Source: an uncultured Caryophanales bacterium
GTDB lineage: Bacteria > Bacillota_I > Bacilli_A > RF39 > UBA660
Direction: 5' to 3'
DNA length: 8,489 nt
Assembly: GCA_937897245.1 (NCBI GenBank)
Contig: CALCBO010000065.1
Location: 1-8,489, forward strand
In this document: one piece after another, positions 1 through 6,669 of the stretch
Numbering within the stretch: the first letter of the stretch is position 1
How the letters are laid out: each line of letters starts with the position of its first letter
Notes under the pieces: generated by a model
What the model saw: only the letters and a program-made list of their open reading frames with translations
Told to the model about the DNA's origin: nothing
The model's database searches: none
Program-made: the position numbers and the translations under genes

Positions 1-207
1 CAGCAGAAGAATGACGAGCGTAAGAGAAACCTGGAAAAATGTCTGGATCAGTTCCAGCCATTTGTTTCGATGCAGTACATCCTTATATGCATTACTGATC
101 AGGCCGATCAGAAGATAAACGATCAAAAGAATGATGCCAAACTGAATAAACGGATTAAACAAATAGCGTGGAATACTTTTAAAAATACTGGGGATATTAA
201 TACTTTT
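1..207 (-). CDS. Fragment of a membrane protein, possibly N-terminal part of a sugar (polyprenyl glycosyl-phosphate) transferase; likely foreign to this contig
   Basis: The minus strand is open without a stop from 207 to the window edge (about 69 codons), with no Met start, so both ends are incomplete. The translation has a hydrophobic span (IQFGIILLIVYLLIGLI), a short polar loop (SNAYKDVLHRNKWLELIQ) and the beginning of a second span (VSLTLVILLL). This two-span layout with a basic loop resembles the N-terminal membrane region of Firmicutes undecaprenyl-phosphate glycosyl-1-phosphate transferases, but the catalytic domain is not present, so the name is a weak guess. G+C is about 40% by count over bases 1-170, and codons such as CTG, ATC, CGC and CCG are used, unlike the AT-rich genes that follow. 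The reading frame beyond about 189 may be accidental, since the composition changes there. Confidence 0.4.
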
Positions 208-602
208 TTAGAAATGGCAGAATTAGAAAATATACAAAAATTGAAATAGTAGAAGTAAAAGATGAAGGAATAGTAGAAGAAGAAAAAGCTCTAAAACTAG
301 AAGAAGAAAAAATACTAAAACATTTATCAGATAGAGATTATTTAATTACTCTAGAAATAGAAGGAAAACAAATAGATTCTCTAGAATTTGCTAAAAAAAT
401 AGATAGTATTATGATAGAGAATAGTAATATAGTGTTTATTATTGGTGGTAGTTATGGCCTATCTCAAACTATAAAAAATAAAGCTAAATATCATCTATCA
501 TTCTCTAAAATGACATTTCCTCATCAACTATTTAGAGTACTTCTCATAGAACAAATATATAGAGCATATAAAATAAATAATAATGAAAGATATCATAAGT
601 AG
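201..602 (+). CDS. rlmH: 23S rRNA (pseudouridine1915-N3)-methyltransferase RlmH, 5'-truncated
   Basis: RlmH is a SPOUT-class methyltransferase that uses S-adenosylmethionine to methylate pseudouridine 1915 in helix 69 of 23S rRNA on assembled ribosomes. Recognisable from KYTKIEIVEVKDEG (228 onward) to the end: the knotted SAM-binding segment FIIGGSYGLS, then LSFSKMTFPHQLFR, and the hallmark C-terminus EQIYRAYKI...YHK. About 121 residues match against roughly 155-160 for the complete family, so 30-40 N-terminal residues (the MKI...VGKLKEKY start) are missing. Frame zero is blocked by TAA at 198-200. A second frame at 193-213 reads DINTFLE, which resembles the helix expected just before, hinting at a frameshift near 213-224. 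The ATG at 411 is internal and not the start. Stop TAG at 600-602; ung follows after 8 nt, so the two are probably co-transcribed. Confidence 0.88.
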   Translation, partial: YFFRNGRIRKYTKIEIVEVKDEGIVEEEKALKLEEEKILKHLSDRDYLITLEIEGKQIDSLEFAKKIDSIMIENSNIVFIIGGSYGLSQTIKNKAKYHLSFSKMTFPHQLFRVLLIEQIYRAYKINNNERYHK

Positions 603-610
603 GTGAAAAA

Positions 611-1273
611 ATGATTGGTAATAACTGGGATAAAGTATTAAAAGAAGAATATAAAAAAGAATACTTTCAGAATCTTTTAGATTTTATAAAAAAAGAATAC
701 TCAACTAAGACTATCTATCCTAAACAAAATGAAGTTTTTAATGCATTTCGATATACTGATTTTAGTAATGTAAAAGTAGTAATTATAGGTCAAGATCCTT
801 ATCATGGACCTAATCAAGCAGAAGGACTATCATTTTCTGTAAGTAATGAAGTATTAAAGCCTCCGTCCCTTCAGAACATTTTTAAGGAACTTGAAAGTGA
901 TTTGAAAATACCATTTCCGAAAGCTAACTCATTAAAGCCATGGGCCAAACAAGGAGTGCTTTTACTAAATGCAGTTTTAACAGTAGAAGAACATAAGCCT
1001 ACATCTCATAAAAATAAAGGCTGGGAAACTTTTACTGATGATGTTATTAAAATAATTAATGAAAAAAAAGAACATGTAGTATTCATCTTATGGGGAGCAT
1101 ATGCTAAAGCTAAAAAGGAACTAATTACTAATCATAATCATTATATAATTGAATCAGCTCATCCTTCACCATTTTCTGCTAGGAATGGTTTCTTTGGTAG
1201 TAAACCATTTTCTAAAACTAATAATTACTTAAAAAGCAATAATATAAAAGAAATAAATTGGAGGATAGAATAG
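611..1273 (+). CDS. ung: Uracil-DNA glycosylase, family 1
   Basis: Excises uracil from DNA to start base-excision repair of deaminated cytosine or misincorporated dUMP; cytoplasmic monomer. The 220-residue length is normal for the family. The water-activating motif GQDPYHGP is at residues 60-67 (catalytic Asp62), the uracil-binding strand LLLNAVLTVE at 117-126 (Asn120), and the DNA-intercalation loop HPSPFSA at 184-190 (His184). The family-typical GWETFTD and VFILWGAYA segments lie between. No key residue is missing. Start ATG at 611 is preceded by AGGTG at 601-605. The gene sits 8 nt after rlmH and its TAG stop (1271-1273) overlaps the GTG start of the next gene by one base, so it is the middle gene of an operon. 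No promoter is visible inside the operon. Confidence 0.97.
   Translation: MIGNNWDKVLKEEYKKEYFQNLLDFIKKEYSTKTIYPKQNEVFNAFRYTDFSNVKVVIIGQDPYHGPNQAEGLSFSVSNEVLKPPSLQNIFKELESDLKIPFPKANSLKPWAKQGVLLLNAVLTVEEHKPTSHKNKGWETFTDDVIKIINEKKEHVVFILWGAYAKAKKELITNHNHYIIESAHPSPFSARNGFFGSKPFSKTNNYLKSNNIKEINWRIE
1260..1265 (+). promoter_or_regulatory. Ribosome binding site deciding the start of the CmpB-like gene
   Basis: GGAGGA lies inside the last codons of ung, 7 nt before GTG at 1273. The in-frame TTG at 1258 would put the Shine-Dalgarno inside the new gene and has none of its own, so GTG 1273 is preferred. The TAGTG overlap suggests translational coupling to ung. Confidence 0.85.
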
Positions 1274-2025
1274 TGAAAAAAATATTAAATAAAATATCAG
1301 ATTATTATATTATTTTCTGTATATATGCCCTAATAGGTTGGTTATATGAAGTATTATGGATGTGGTTTGTAGTACCACCTCATCATTTTGTTAATAGGGG
1401 AGTTCTTCTAGGACCGTTCCTACCAATATATGGTTTTGGAATGCTCATACTATTACTTCTTCTATATAGATTTATGAGTAAAAAACATCCTATAAACAAT
1501 CCAATTAATATGATAATCTCAACAAGCACTCTAGTTACTTTTATTTATACAACTATTATAGAATATACTACTACTCCTAAAATACTAAGTGTTACATATT
1601 ATCTACATAATTATGGTTTATATTTACTATTAATAAATATTATTATAATAGTAATTACCTATATAATAATAAATAAAACTACTAATAAAAAAATTAAGAA
1701 TATAGACTGTACCATAGTAATAGTATTTCTTCTAATATGGATTATTACTACTCTAATAGAATATGTATCACATTACCTAATAGATACTTATTCCCATAAA
1801 TTACTTTGGGATTATACTAAAGACTTTTTAAATATAAATAAAAGAGTTAATTGGGATGCTAGTAGAAACTTCGCAATTGGTGGAACTTTTTTGTTATATA
1901 TAATTCAACCTTTTATTAATAAACTACTTAAAGTACTAAAAGATAATCAAAAACTATTAATAACTATTATTATAGGTATTCCTATGTTACTAGATTTTAT
2001 CTTAAGAATAATCATAAAAATATAA
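1273..2025 (+). CDS. CmpB-type multi-span membrane protein (putative ABC transporter permease family, PF06541-like)
   Basis: From GTG 1273 the protein has 250 residues. It carries the family hallmark NRGVLLGPFLPIYGFG (residues 41-56) and a second conserved block with LWDY (178-181) followed by LNINKRV (186-192). Hydrophobic segments lie near residues 12-34, 48-66, 81-98, 113-133, 147-168, 200-213 and 228-249, giving six or seven membrane spans. Databases commonly name this family a putative ABC transporter permease, but no ATPase or binding protein is encoded here and the transport role is unproven. The start is set by GGAGGA at 1260-1265. It is the last gene of the rlmH-ung operon. A weak stem-loop overlaps and follows its TAA stop. 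The substrate cannot be told from the sequence. Confidence 0.8.
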   Translation: MKKILNKISDYYIIFCIYALIGWLYEVLWMWFVVPPHHFVNRGVLLGPFLPIYGFGMLILLLLLYRFMSKKHPINNPINMIISTSTLVTFIYTTIIEYTTTPKILSVTYYLHNYGLYLLLINIIIIVITYIIINKTTNKKIKNIDCTIVIVFLLIWIITTLIEYVSHYLIDTYSHKLLWDYTKDFLNINKRVNWDASRNFAIGGTFLLYIIQPFINKLLKVLKDNQKLLITIIIGIPMLLDFILRIIIKI

Positions 2026-2050
2026 TATCCACAGAACTTGTGTATATTAT
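2022..2050 (+). terminator. Possible weak terminator of the rlmH-ung-CmpB operon
   Basis: An inverted repeat has arms 2022-2033 and 2039-2050: seven A/T pairs, one C/T mismatch, then CACA/TGTG around the loop GAACT. It includes the TAA stop. The following bases (TATTCTAAAT) are not a good U-tract, so termination may be weak. The core CCACAGAACTTGTG resembles the stronger terminator at 3050-3080. Confidence 0.45.
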
Positions 2051-2115
2051 TATTCTAAATAATTATGAGATTTACAGTAAATAAAAAAAATAGCTTTGAT
2101 TGAAATTACCAAATA

Positions 2116-2144
2116 TTTACATATTATTATTATTTATATATAAT
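2116..2144 (+). promoter_or_regulatory. Sigma-A promoter of the NlpC/P60 gene
   Basis: TTTACA at 2116-2121 and a perfect TATAAT at 2139-2144 are separated by 17 bp. An A-rich stretch around 2080-2090 lies upstream. The predicted transcription start near 2151 gives a leader of about 29 nt before ATG 2180. No riboswitch or operator-like repeat is visible in 2051-2170. The gene thus has its own promoter, separate from the operon before it. Confidence 0.85.
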
Positions 2145-2179
2145 AAAATAGAAATAATAAGAAAATTGAGGTGAATTTA

Positions 2180-2989
2180 ATGAGTGGACCAAAAGTTGAA
2201 GAATACTCATTGTTTGATAAAGCTATTAATACTTCTGAGAAACTAATTACTAATGTTGAAGATTGTTCAACTACATTAAATAATAGTAAAAGTGAATTAA
2301 ACAGTGATAGCATATTTGTTGGACCAATTTGCCAAGAATGTGTAACTGCTTTTGAAGTTGCAAATTCAAAGATTAAAGGAATAACTACAAATATAAACAG
2401 TACTAAAGAATTTTTATCTACTGCAAAAAATGATTATAGTACTACTGATAAAAACTCAGCTAACACAGTAAAAAATGTTGGTGATAACAGTCAGAAAAAA
2501 AGTACGCAAAAGACAACTAACACTACTGGATCCTTAACAGATGCTAATAGAGAAGATATTGTAAAATTCGCTGAAAGCCAGATTGGAGTTAATTATAATA
2601 GAGGAGATAATCCTGATGGTTCAGGAGGTTTATGGGAAAATGATATTGCAGACCAACAACTCTCATGTAATGGTTTAACAAGAGTTTGTTATGAAGCTGC
2701 TGGTATTGAAATTCCTCTAGGTTCACAAGATCAAATGGCTAATATGAAAGTAGTTTCAACTGGTTCATTAGATACAGTCCAACCAGGTGATATTATTTGC
2801 TTTGATAATAGTGGGGATAGAGGACAAATCCGTGATGATATTGATTATCAAGATTGGAGTTACGATCATGTAGCTATATATGCAGGAAATGGCGAAATTA
2901 TAGAATCATTACCACAGACAGGTGTAAGAAGAAGAAGCATAGGCGATGATGAATTTTCTTTTGCAGTCACATATGATAAAAATAGTTAA
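2180..2989 (+). CDS. Leaderless NlpC/P60-type cell-wall hydrolase with WXG100-like N-terminal hairpin
   Basis: 269 residues from ATG 2180, chosen because GAGGTG at 2168-2173 sits 6 nt upstream; the in-frame GTG at 2171 lies inside that site. There is no Sec signal peptide or membrane span. Residues 5-90 look like two amphipathic helices joined by a turn with FVG (46-48) in the place of WxG, and end with Y86-STT-D90, a YxxxD pattern as in type VII secretion substrates. A Ser/Thr/Asn-rich linker (about 91-120) leads to an NlpC/P60 domain (about 121-265) containing SCNGL with likely nucleophile Cys163, the QPGDIICF strand, and DHVAIYAGNG with His230. The third catalytic position appears to be Glu242 where His, Asn or Gln is usual. 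Such domains cleave peptide bonds in peptidoglycan stems. Single-gene unit with its own promoter and terminator. NlpC/P60 fold confident; WXG100-like reading moderate. Confidence 0.85.
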   Translation: MSGPKVEEYSLFDKAINTSEKLITNVEDCSTTLNNSKSELNSDSIFVGPICQECVTAFEVANSKIKGITTNINSTKEFLSTAKNDYSTTDKNSANTVKNVGDNSQKKSTQKTTNTTGSLTDANREDIVKFAESQIGVNYNRGDNPDGSGGLWENDIADQQLSCNGLTRVCYEAAGIEIPLGSQDQMANMKVVSTGSLDTVQPGDIICFDNSGDRGQIRDDIDYQDWSYDHVAIYAGNGEIIESLPQTGVRRRSIGDDEFSFAVTYDKNS

Positions 2990-3012
2990 GAATAATTATA
3001 TATAAGACAATT

Positions 3013-3040
3013 AGAAATGTATAAAGTACATTTCTTTTTA
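3013..3040 (+). terminator. Rho-independent terminator of the NlpC/P60 gene
   Basis: Perfect 9-bp stem AGAAATGTA (3013-3021) with TACATTTCT (3027-3035), loop TAAAG, followed by a T-run (3035-3039). It lies 24 nt after the TAA stop. GC-poor but geometrically clean. Confidence 0.85.
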
Positions 3041-3047
3041 TTCTATG

Positions 3048-3080
3048 AAAAAACCCACAGAAACTAAACTTGTGGATTTT
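3048..3080 (-). terminator. Rho-independent terminator of lemA-pta
   Basis: Read on the minus strand: AAAATCCACA (3080-3071) pairs with TGTGGGTTTT (3059-3050) through a ten-pair stem with one U-G wobble and an 11-nt loop, running into six T (3053-3048). The stem overlaps two bases of the pta stop codon. It faces the plus-strand terminator at 3013-3040, so the two convergent units are insulated by about 70 bp. Confidence 0.85.
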
Positions 3081-4080
3081 ATTTATTTATATTTTGTGCT
3101 TGTACAGCAGTAATAGCAACTACTCCAACAATATCATCTGCACTACAACCACGACTTAAATCATTTATAGGAGCAGCTATTCCTTGAGTAATAGGACCAT
3201 ATGCTTCTGCTTTAGCTAATCTTTCAACTAATTTATAACCAATATTTCCAGCATCTAAATCAGGAAAAACTAAGACGTTTGCTCGACCAGCAATTTTACT
3301 ATTAGGAGCTTTACTCTTCGCAATCTCCGGAATAATCGCCGCATCTAATTGTAACTCTCCCTCAATCAAATACTCTGGGTGTTCTTTATTAGCTATTTTA
3401 ACAGCTTCTACAACTTTATCAACATCAGCATGTTTAGCACTACCCATCGTAGAATGAGAAAGCATAGCAACAATTGGTTCTTTTTCTACTAATAATTTAA
3501 AAGTTTTAGCACTACTAGATGCAATAGCAGCCAATTTTTCACTTGTAGGATTCTGTTCTAATCCACAATCAGCAAATACAAAAGTACCATTTTCTCCATA
3601 TTCACAATTAGGCACAATCATTAAAAAGAATGCCGATACTAACATTGTATTAGGAGCAGTTTTTATAATCTGTAATGCTGGTCTTAAGGTATTAGAACTA
3701 GAATGACATGCTCCAGATACTACTCCATCAGCCATTCCTAACTTTACTAACATACATGCAAAGTACATATAATCTTCATGTAAAAGTCTATATCCTTCTT
3801 CATAAGTCATACCTTTTTCTTTACGAAGTTCAACAAACTTATCAATCAACTCTTCAGTTAATTCACTAGTATCAGGATCAATAACCTCTATTTCATTAAA
3901 ACGAAAATTAGCATCTAATTTTCTTATTTTATCAGGGTTACCAATCACAACTAATTCTGCAATACCTTCCTCTATTATTTCATCAGCTGCTTGTAATGTC
4001 CTAATATCCATAGATTCAGGCAGTACAATTTTCTTAATATCTTTCTTTGCTCTTGATTTTATCTTATCAATAAACCCCAT
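3079..4080 (-). CDS. pta: Phosphate acetyltransferase (phosphotransacetylase)
   Basis: Interconverts acetyl-CoA plus phosphate with acetyl phosphate plus CoA. With acetate kinase (not in this window) it makes ATP and acetate during fermentation. At 333 residues it is the short, single-domain PTA_PTB class. Visible family blocks: KIVLPES (17-23), DGVVSGACHSSSNTLRP (118-134), FADCGL (169-174), LSHSTMGSAK (207-216), AGRANVLVFPDLDAGNIGYK (264-283) and GPITQG (295-300). In LSRGCSADD, Ser309, Arg310 and Asp316, and earlier Arg133, fall at the same numbers as the catalytic and CoA-site residues known, from memory, for the Methanosarcina thermophila enzyme, which is also 333 residues. Start ATG 4080 has GGGAGG (4092-4087) 6 nt upstream. 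It lies 11 nt after lemA, so it is co-transcribed from the promoter before lemA. Confidence 0.97.
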   Translation of the reverse strand: MGFIDKIKSRAKKDIKKIVLPESMDIRTLQAADEIIEEGIAELVVIGNPDKIRKLDANFRFNEIEVIDPDTSELTEELIDKFVELRKEKGMTYEEGYRLLHEDYMYFACMLVKLGMADGVVSGACHSSSNTLRPALQIIKTAPNTMLVSAFFLMIVPNCEYGENGTFVFADCGLEQNPTSEKLAAIASSSAKTFKLLVEKEPIVAMLSHSTMGSAKHADVDKVVEAVKIANKEHPEYLIEGELQLDAAIIPEIAKSKAPNSKIAGRANVLVFPDLDAGNIGYKLVERLAKAEAYGPITQGIAAPINDLSRGCSADDIVGVVAITAVQAQNINK

Positions 4081-4091
4081 AAATAACCTCC

Positions 4092-4622
4092 CTATTTAGA
4101 ATTTAATATTTCAAATATTTCTCTTTTCTCATTATTATAGAACTCTTTTTTCTTATATCTTTTAAAAAAAGCAATAATTAAAGAAGGAAAAGCAACAACT
4201 AATTGATTAAATTCAACTACAGTATCATTATAAAACTTAATTGCTCCTATAATATTCTCTTCATTTGTATTTAATTCTTCTAATATATTTACTAAAGAAT
4301 CGCTTTTTAATAACTTTTCATTATCATCTAAAGTTTTAAACAACTCATTATAACATTTCTTTAATAACATATGATTTTCAAAATTATTTCCTTCTTCAAA
4401 AGGTACATCTAATTCTACCATAAAATCATCTATTTTTAATTCTTTTTGAATAATTGGCTTAGTCCTTTCCAATAACTCATGTTTTTTCTGTAAATATAAA
4501 TCAATATCTTCTTCTGCTTTATCTATCTTTATAATAGCGAGTTGAAACTTATTACGATATATAATATAAATAATTAATAAGAACGCAAAAATAACTCCTA
4601 TCCCAATTGCTAATTCTATCAT
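4092..4622 (-). CDS. lemA: LemA family membrane-anchored protein
   Basis: 176 residues with one N-terminal membrane span (about 3-22) followed by Tyr-Arg-Asn-Lys, then helical cytoplasmic or external segments. The family signature is partly kept: KIDKAEEDIDLYLQKKHELL (32-51) corresponds to the usual A..DIDVQLKRR.DLIPNLV helix, and IGAIKFYNDTVVEFN with FPSLIIAFF (125-153) to the usual ARRFYND.V..YN...FPS..IA. The middle is divergent and acidic and the protein is slightly short. LemA is widespread in bacteria, forms a helical bundle, and its function is not settled. Start ATG 4622 has GGAGG (4633-4629) 6 nt upstream. It is first gene of a two-gene unit with pta, an unexpected partner, since lemA is often found near htpX or TPM-domain genes. 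The family call rests mainly on the C-terminal signature. Confidence 0.85.
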   Translation of the reverse strand: MIELAIGIGVIFAFLLIIYIIYRNKFQLAIIKIDKAEEDIDLYLQKKHELLERTKPIIQKELKIDDFMVELDVPFEEGNNFENHMLLKKCYNELFKTLDDNEKLLKSDSLVNILEELNTNEENIIGAIKFYNDTVVEFNQLVVAFPSLIIAFFKRYKKKEFYNNEKREIFEILNSK

Positions 4623-4646
4623 ATCTTCCCTCCATCTTTCAAGAAG

Positions 4647-4675
4647 ATTATATCAAAATAAAATATTTTATACAA
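4647..4675 (-). promoter_or_regulatory. Sigma-A promoter of lemA-pta, extended -10
   Basis: On the minus strand TTGTAT (4675-4670) and TATAAT (4652-4647) are separated by 17 bp, with TGA just before the -10 (extended -10 TGATATAAT). The predicted start near 4640 gives a leader of about 18 nt. It begins only two bases beyond the A/T-run of the upstream PBP terminator. Confidence 0.85.
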
Positions 4676-4676
4676 T

Positions 4677-4703
4677 AAAAAGATTACGATTAATCCGTAA
4701 TCT
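4677..4703 (-). terminator. Rho-independent terminator built into the end of the PBP gene
   Basis: Minus-strand AGATTACG (4703-4696) pairs perfectly with CGTAATCT (4688-4681), loop of 7 nt, followed by TTTT (4680-4677). The 5' arm encodes the last residues (Ile-Thr-Asp) and the TAA stop (4692-4690) is in the loop. Confidence 0.8.
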
Positions 4704-6645
4704 CATCAAAAGTTAAATCTGTCTCTTTTGGTTCTGTTCCTTTTAAAAAATATACTAACTTAGTATTCTTACTATTATCACTTACTGGTTTTCCAGAAAT
4801 TGGTTCTACTAATACCCCCACTACATTTTTAGGTTTTTCATACCATCCTTCATCTTCAGCTAAATCTTTTTCTACTTCTTCTACTGTTTGATACCATATA
4901 TTTTGCGCATACTTATAATCACTTTTTGTTAACTCTTCATTTTTATCATGACCTACCCAAACTGCACAAACTATATTTTTATTAAAACCAATATTCCAAT
5001 TATCACTACTAGTAGTACCACTTTTTAATCCATATACATGTTTTAATTTAGCAGATAAACCTATAGCTGTTGGATAATTATAATCAATATATGAAGAATC
5101 ATATGTAGCTGTTAGTAAATTATTAAGGATATATACTAAACTAGAATTTAATACTAATTCTTTTTCATTATTAGCTTTATATAAAGTTTTACCATTACCA
5201 TCTACTACTTTTTCAATAAAATGAGGAGTTACTTTATAACCTAAATTAGCAAATGCCGAATATCCAGCAGCCATATTTAAAATACTAATCTCATTAGTAC
5301 CTAAAGGAAGAGAAGGAACACTATCTAATTTTTCCGTAATACCAACTCTTCTAGCCACATTTATTAAAGAATCAAAACCTAAAAACATATGAGTCTTAAC
5401 AGCATAAATATTTTCACTATAAGCAATAGCTGTAGCCATTGAAATAGGTTTATTTCCATATTTATCATTATAATTTACTGGTGTATAAACCTCTCCATCT
5501 TCAATAGGAAAACTAGTTTTTTCACTAATAAAAGCAGAACTAGCTGTAAATCCATTTTCTAAAGCAGCATAGTATAAATAAGGCTTCATAGTAGACCCAA
5601 CCTGTCTAGTAGAAGATATAGCTCTATTATAAGTAGATTTATTATAATCTCTACCACCTATAAGAGCCATAACTCCACCAGTATTAGGATCCATAATAAC
5701 ACTACTAGTTTCTAACGAATCATTATTTGAAAAAGCCTCCTTAGTCTTATTCTCTAATATACTTTGAGCTTCATAATTCAAAGTTGTATATACTTTAAGC
5801 CCTTTAATCTCACTATAATTATTAGGAATAGAATTAATACTTTTTAGTTCATTTAAAACAGCATCTTGATAATAATGAATACTAGATAAAGACTCAGTCT
5901 TATCATCTCCTATAAAACTTAACTCTTCTTCATATGCTTTATTCATTTCCTCTTTAGATATTATTCCATTATTAACCATATTCTTAAGAATAACTCTTTG
6001 TCTTTTCTTACAAGCCTCTAAATTAATAAGTGGTGAATAATTACTAGGAGCTTTAGGAATAGCAGTTAAAATAGTAGATTCAGCTAATGATAGGTCTTTA
6101 GCACTTTTACCAAAATAATACTTACTAGCATTCTCAATTCCATATTTACCATGTCCATAATTAATAGTATTTAAATATCCTTCTAATATCTCATTCTTAC
6201 TATAATTAGCCTCTATTCTTAAAGTATATAACGCTTCATCCCATTTCCTTTTAAAAGTCTTATCAAAATCTAAAAATAAGTTTTTAGCATACTGTTGAGT
6301 AATAGTAGAAGCTCCTTGATTCATATTATGATTAGATATATTAGTAACTAAAGCTTTCCCAATTCTTAAAAAATCAAACCCAAAATGTTTATAAAAATTC
6401 TTATCTTCTGTATTAATAGTAGCTTCAATTAGATATTTACTTATTTCATCTAAATTAACCCATTCTTTAGCTTCACTCCCTTGAAAAAACTCTTGTTTAT
6501 CTCTATCATACATAATAATATTATTAGCACTATTTATAGTAATAGTAGGTGCTGTTTTTATATAAAAAATACCTCCACCTATAATTATAAAACTAATAAT
6601 AAGCAAATACTTAGTAATCTTAATAATCTTTCTAAAGAACTTCAT
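4690..6645 (-). CDS. Class A penicillin-binding protein (glycosyltransferase GT51 plus transpeptidase), PBP1A-like
   Basis: Bifunctional peptidoglycan synthase that polymerises lipid II into glycan and cross-links stem peptides at the outer face of the membrane. 651 residues: basic N-terminus and one membrane anchor (about 13-29); GT51 domain with TEDKNFYKHFG (79-89, catalytic Glu80), GASTITQQYAKNL (111-123) and the second Glu155 in ILEGYLN (153-159); transpeptidase domain with SxxK as STMK (351-354, nucleophile Ser351), SxN as SEN (410-412) and KSGT (541-544) for KTGT. The tail after about 600 is short and has no obvious PASTA or FN3 domain. All catalytic residues are present. Start ATG 6645 has GGAGG (6656-6652) 6 nt upstream. 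Monocistronic, with its own terminator, and divergent from the DUF1934-argS unit. Symbol left blank because ponA, pbpA and mrcA cannot be distinguished here. Confidence 0.96.
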   Translation of the reverse strand: MKFFRKIIKITKYLLIISFIIIGGGIFYIKTAPTITINSANNIIMYDRDKQEFFQGSEAKEWVNLDEISKYLIEATINTEDKNFYKHFGFDFLRIGKALVTNISNHNMNQGASTITQQYAKNLFLDFDKTFKRKWDEALYTLRIEANYSKNEILEGYLNTINYGHGKYGIENASKYYFGKSAKDLSLAESTILTAIPKAPSNYSPLINLEACKKRQRVILKNMVNNGIISKEEMNKAYEEELSFIGDDKTESLSSIHYYQDAVLNELKSINSIPNNYSEIKGLKVYTTLNYEAQSILENKTKEAFSNNDSLETSSVIMDPNTGGVMALIGGRDYNKSTYNRAISSTRQVGSTMKPYLYYAALENGFTASSAFISEKTSFPIEDGEVYTPVNYNDKYGNKPISMATAIAYSENIYAVKTHMFLGFDSLINVARRVGITEKLDSVPSLPLGTNEISILNMAAGYSAFANLGYKVTPHFIEKVVDGNGKTLYKANNEKELVLNSSLVYILNNLLTATYDSSYIDYNYPTAIGLSAKLKHVYGLKSGTTSSDNWNIGFNKNIVCAVWVGHDKNEELTKSDYKYAQNIWYQTVEEVEKDLAEDEGWYEKPKNVVGVLVEPISGKPVSDNSKNTKLVYFLKGTEPKETDLTFDEITD

Positions 6646-6669
6646 CTTACCCCTCCAATCATTATTAGT

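Noticed and set aside
172..207. 9-bp direct repeat AATACTTTT (172-180 and 199-207) as a target-site duplication
   Set aside because: AT-rich, only 27 bp apart, no insertion sequence between the copies. Chance or assembly artefact is more likely.
411..602. Separate small gene starting at ATG 411
   Set aside because: It is the C-terminal part of rlmH; homology continues upstream in the same frame to at least 228.
1273..2025. Complete ABC transporter
   Set aside because: Only the CmpB-like membrane protein is present; no Walker A ATPase or solute-binding protein is adjacent.
2051..2170. Riboswitch or leader RNA before the NlpC/P60 gene
   Set aside because: The promoter lies close to the gene, leaving a leader of about 29 nt; no conserved fold is visible.
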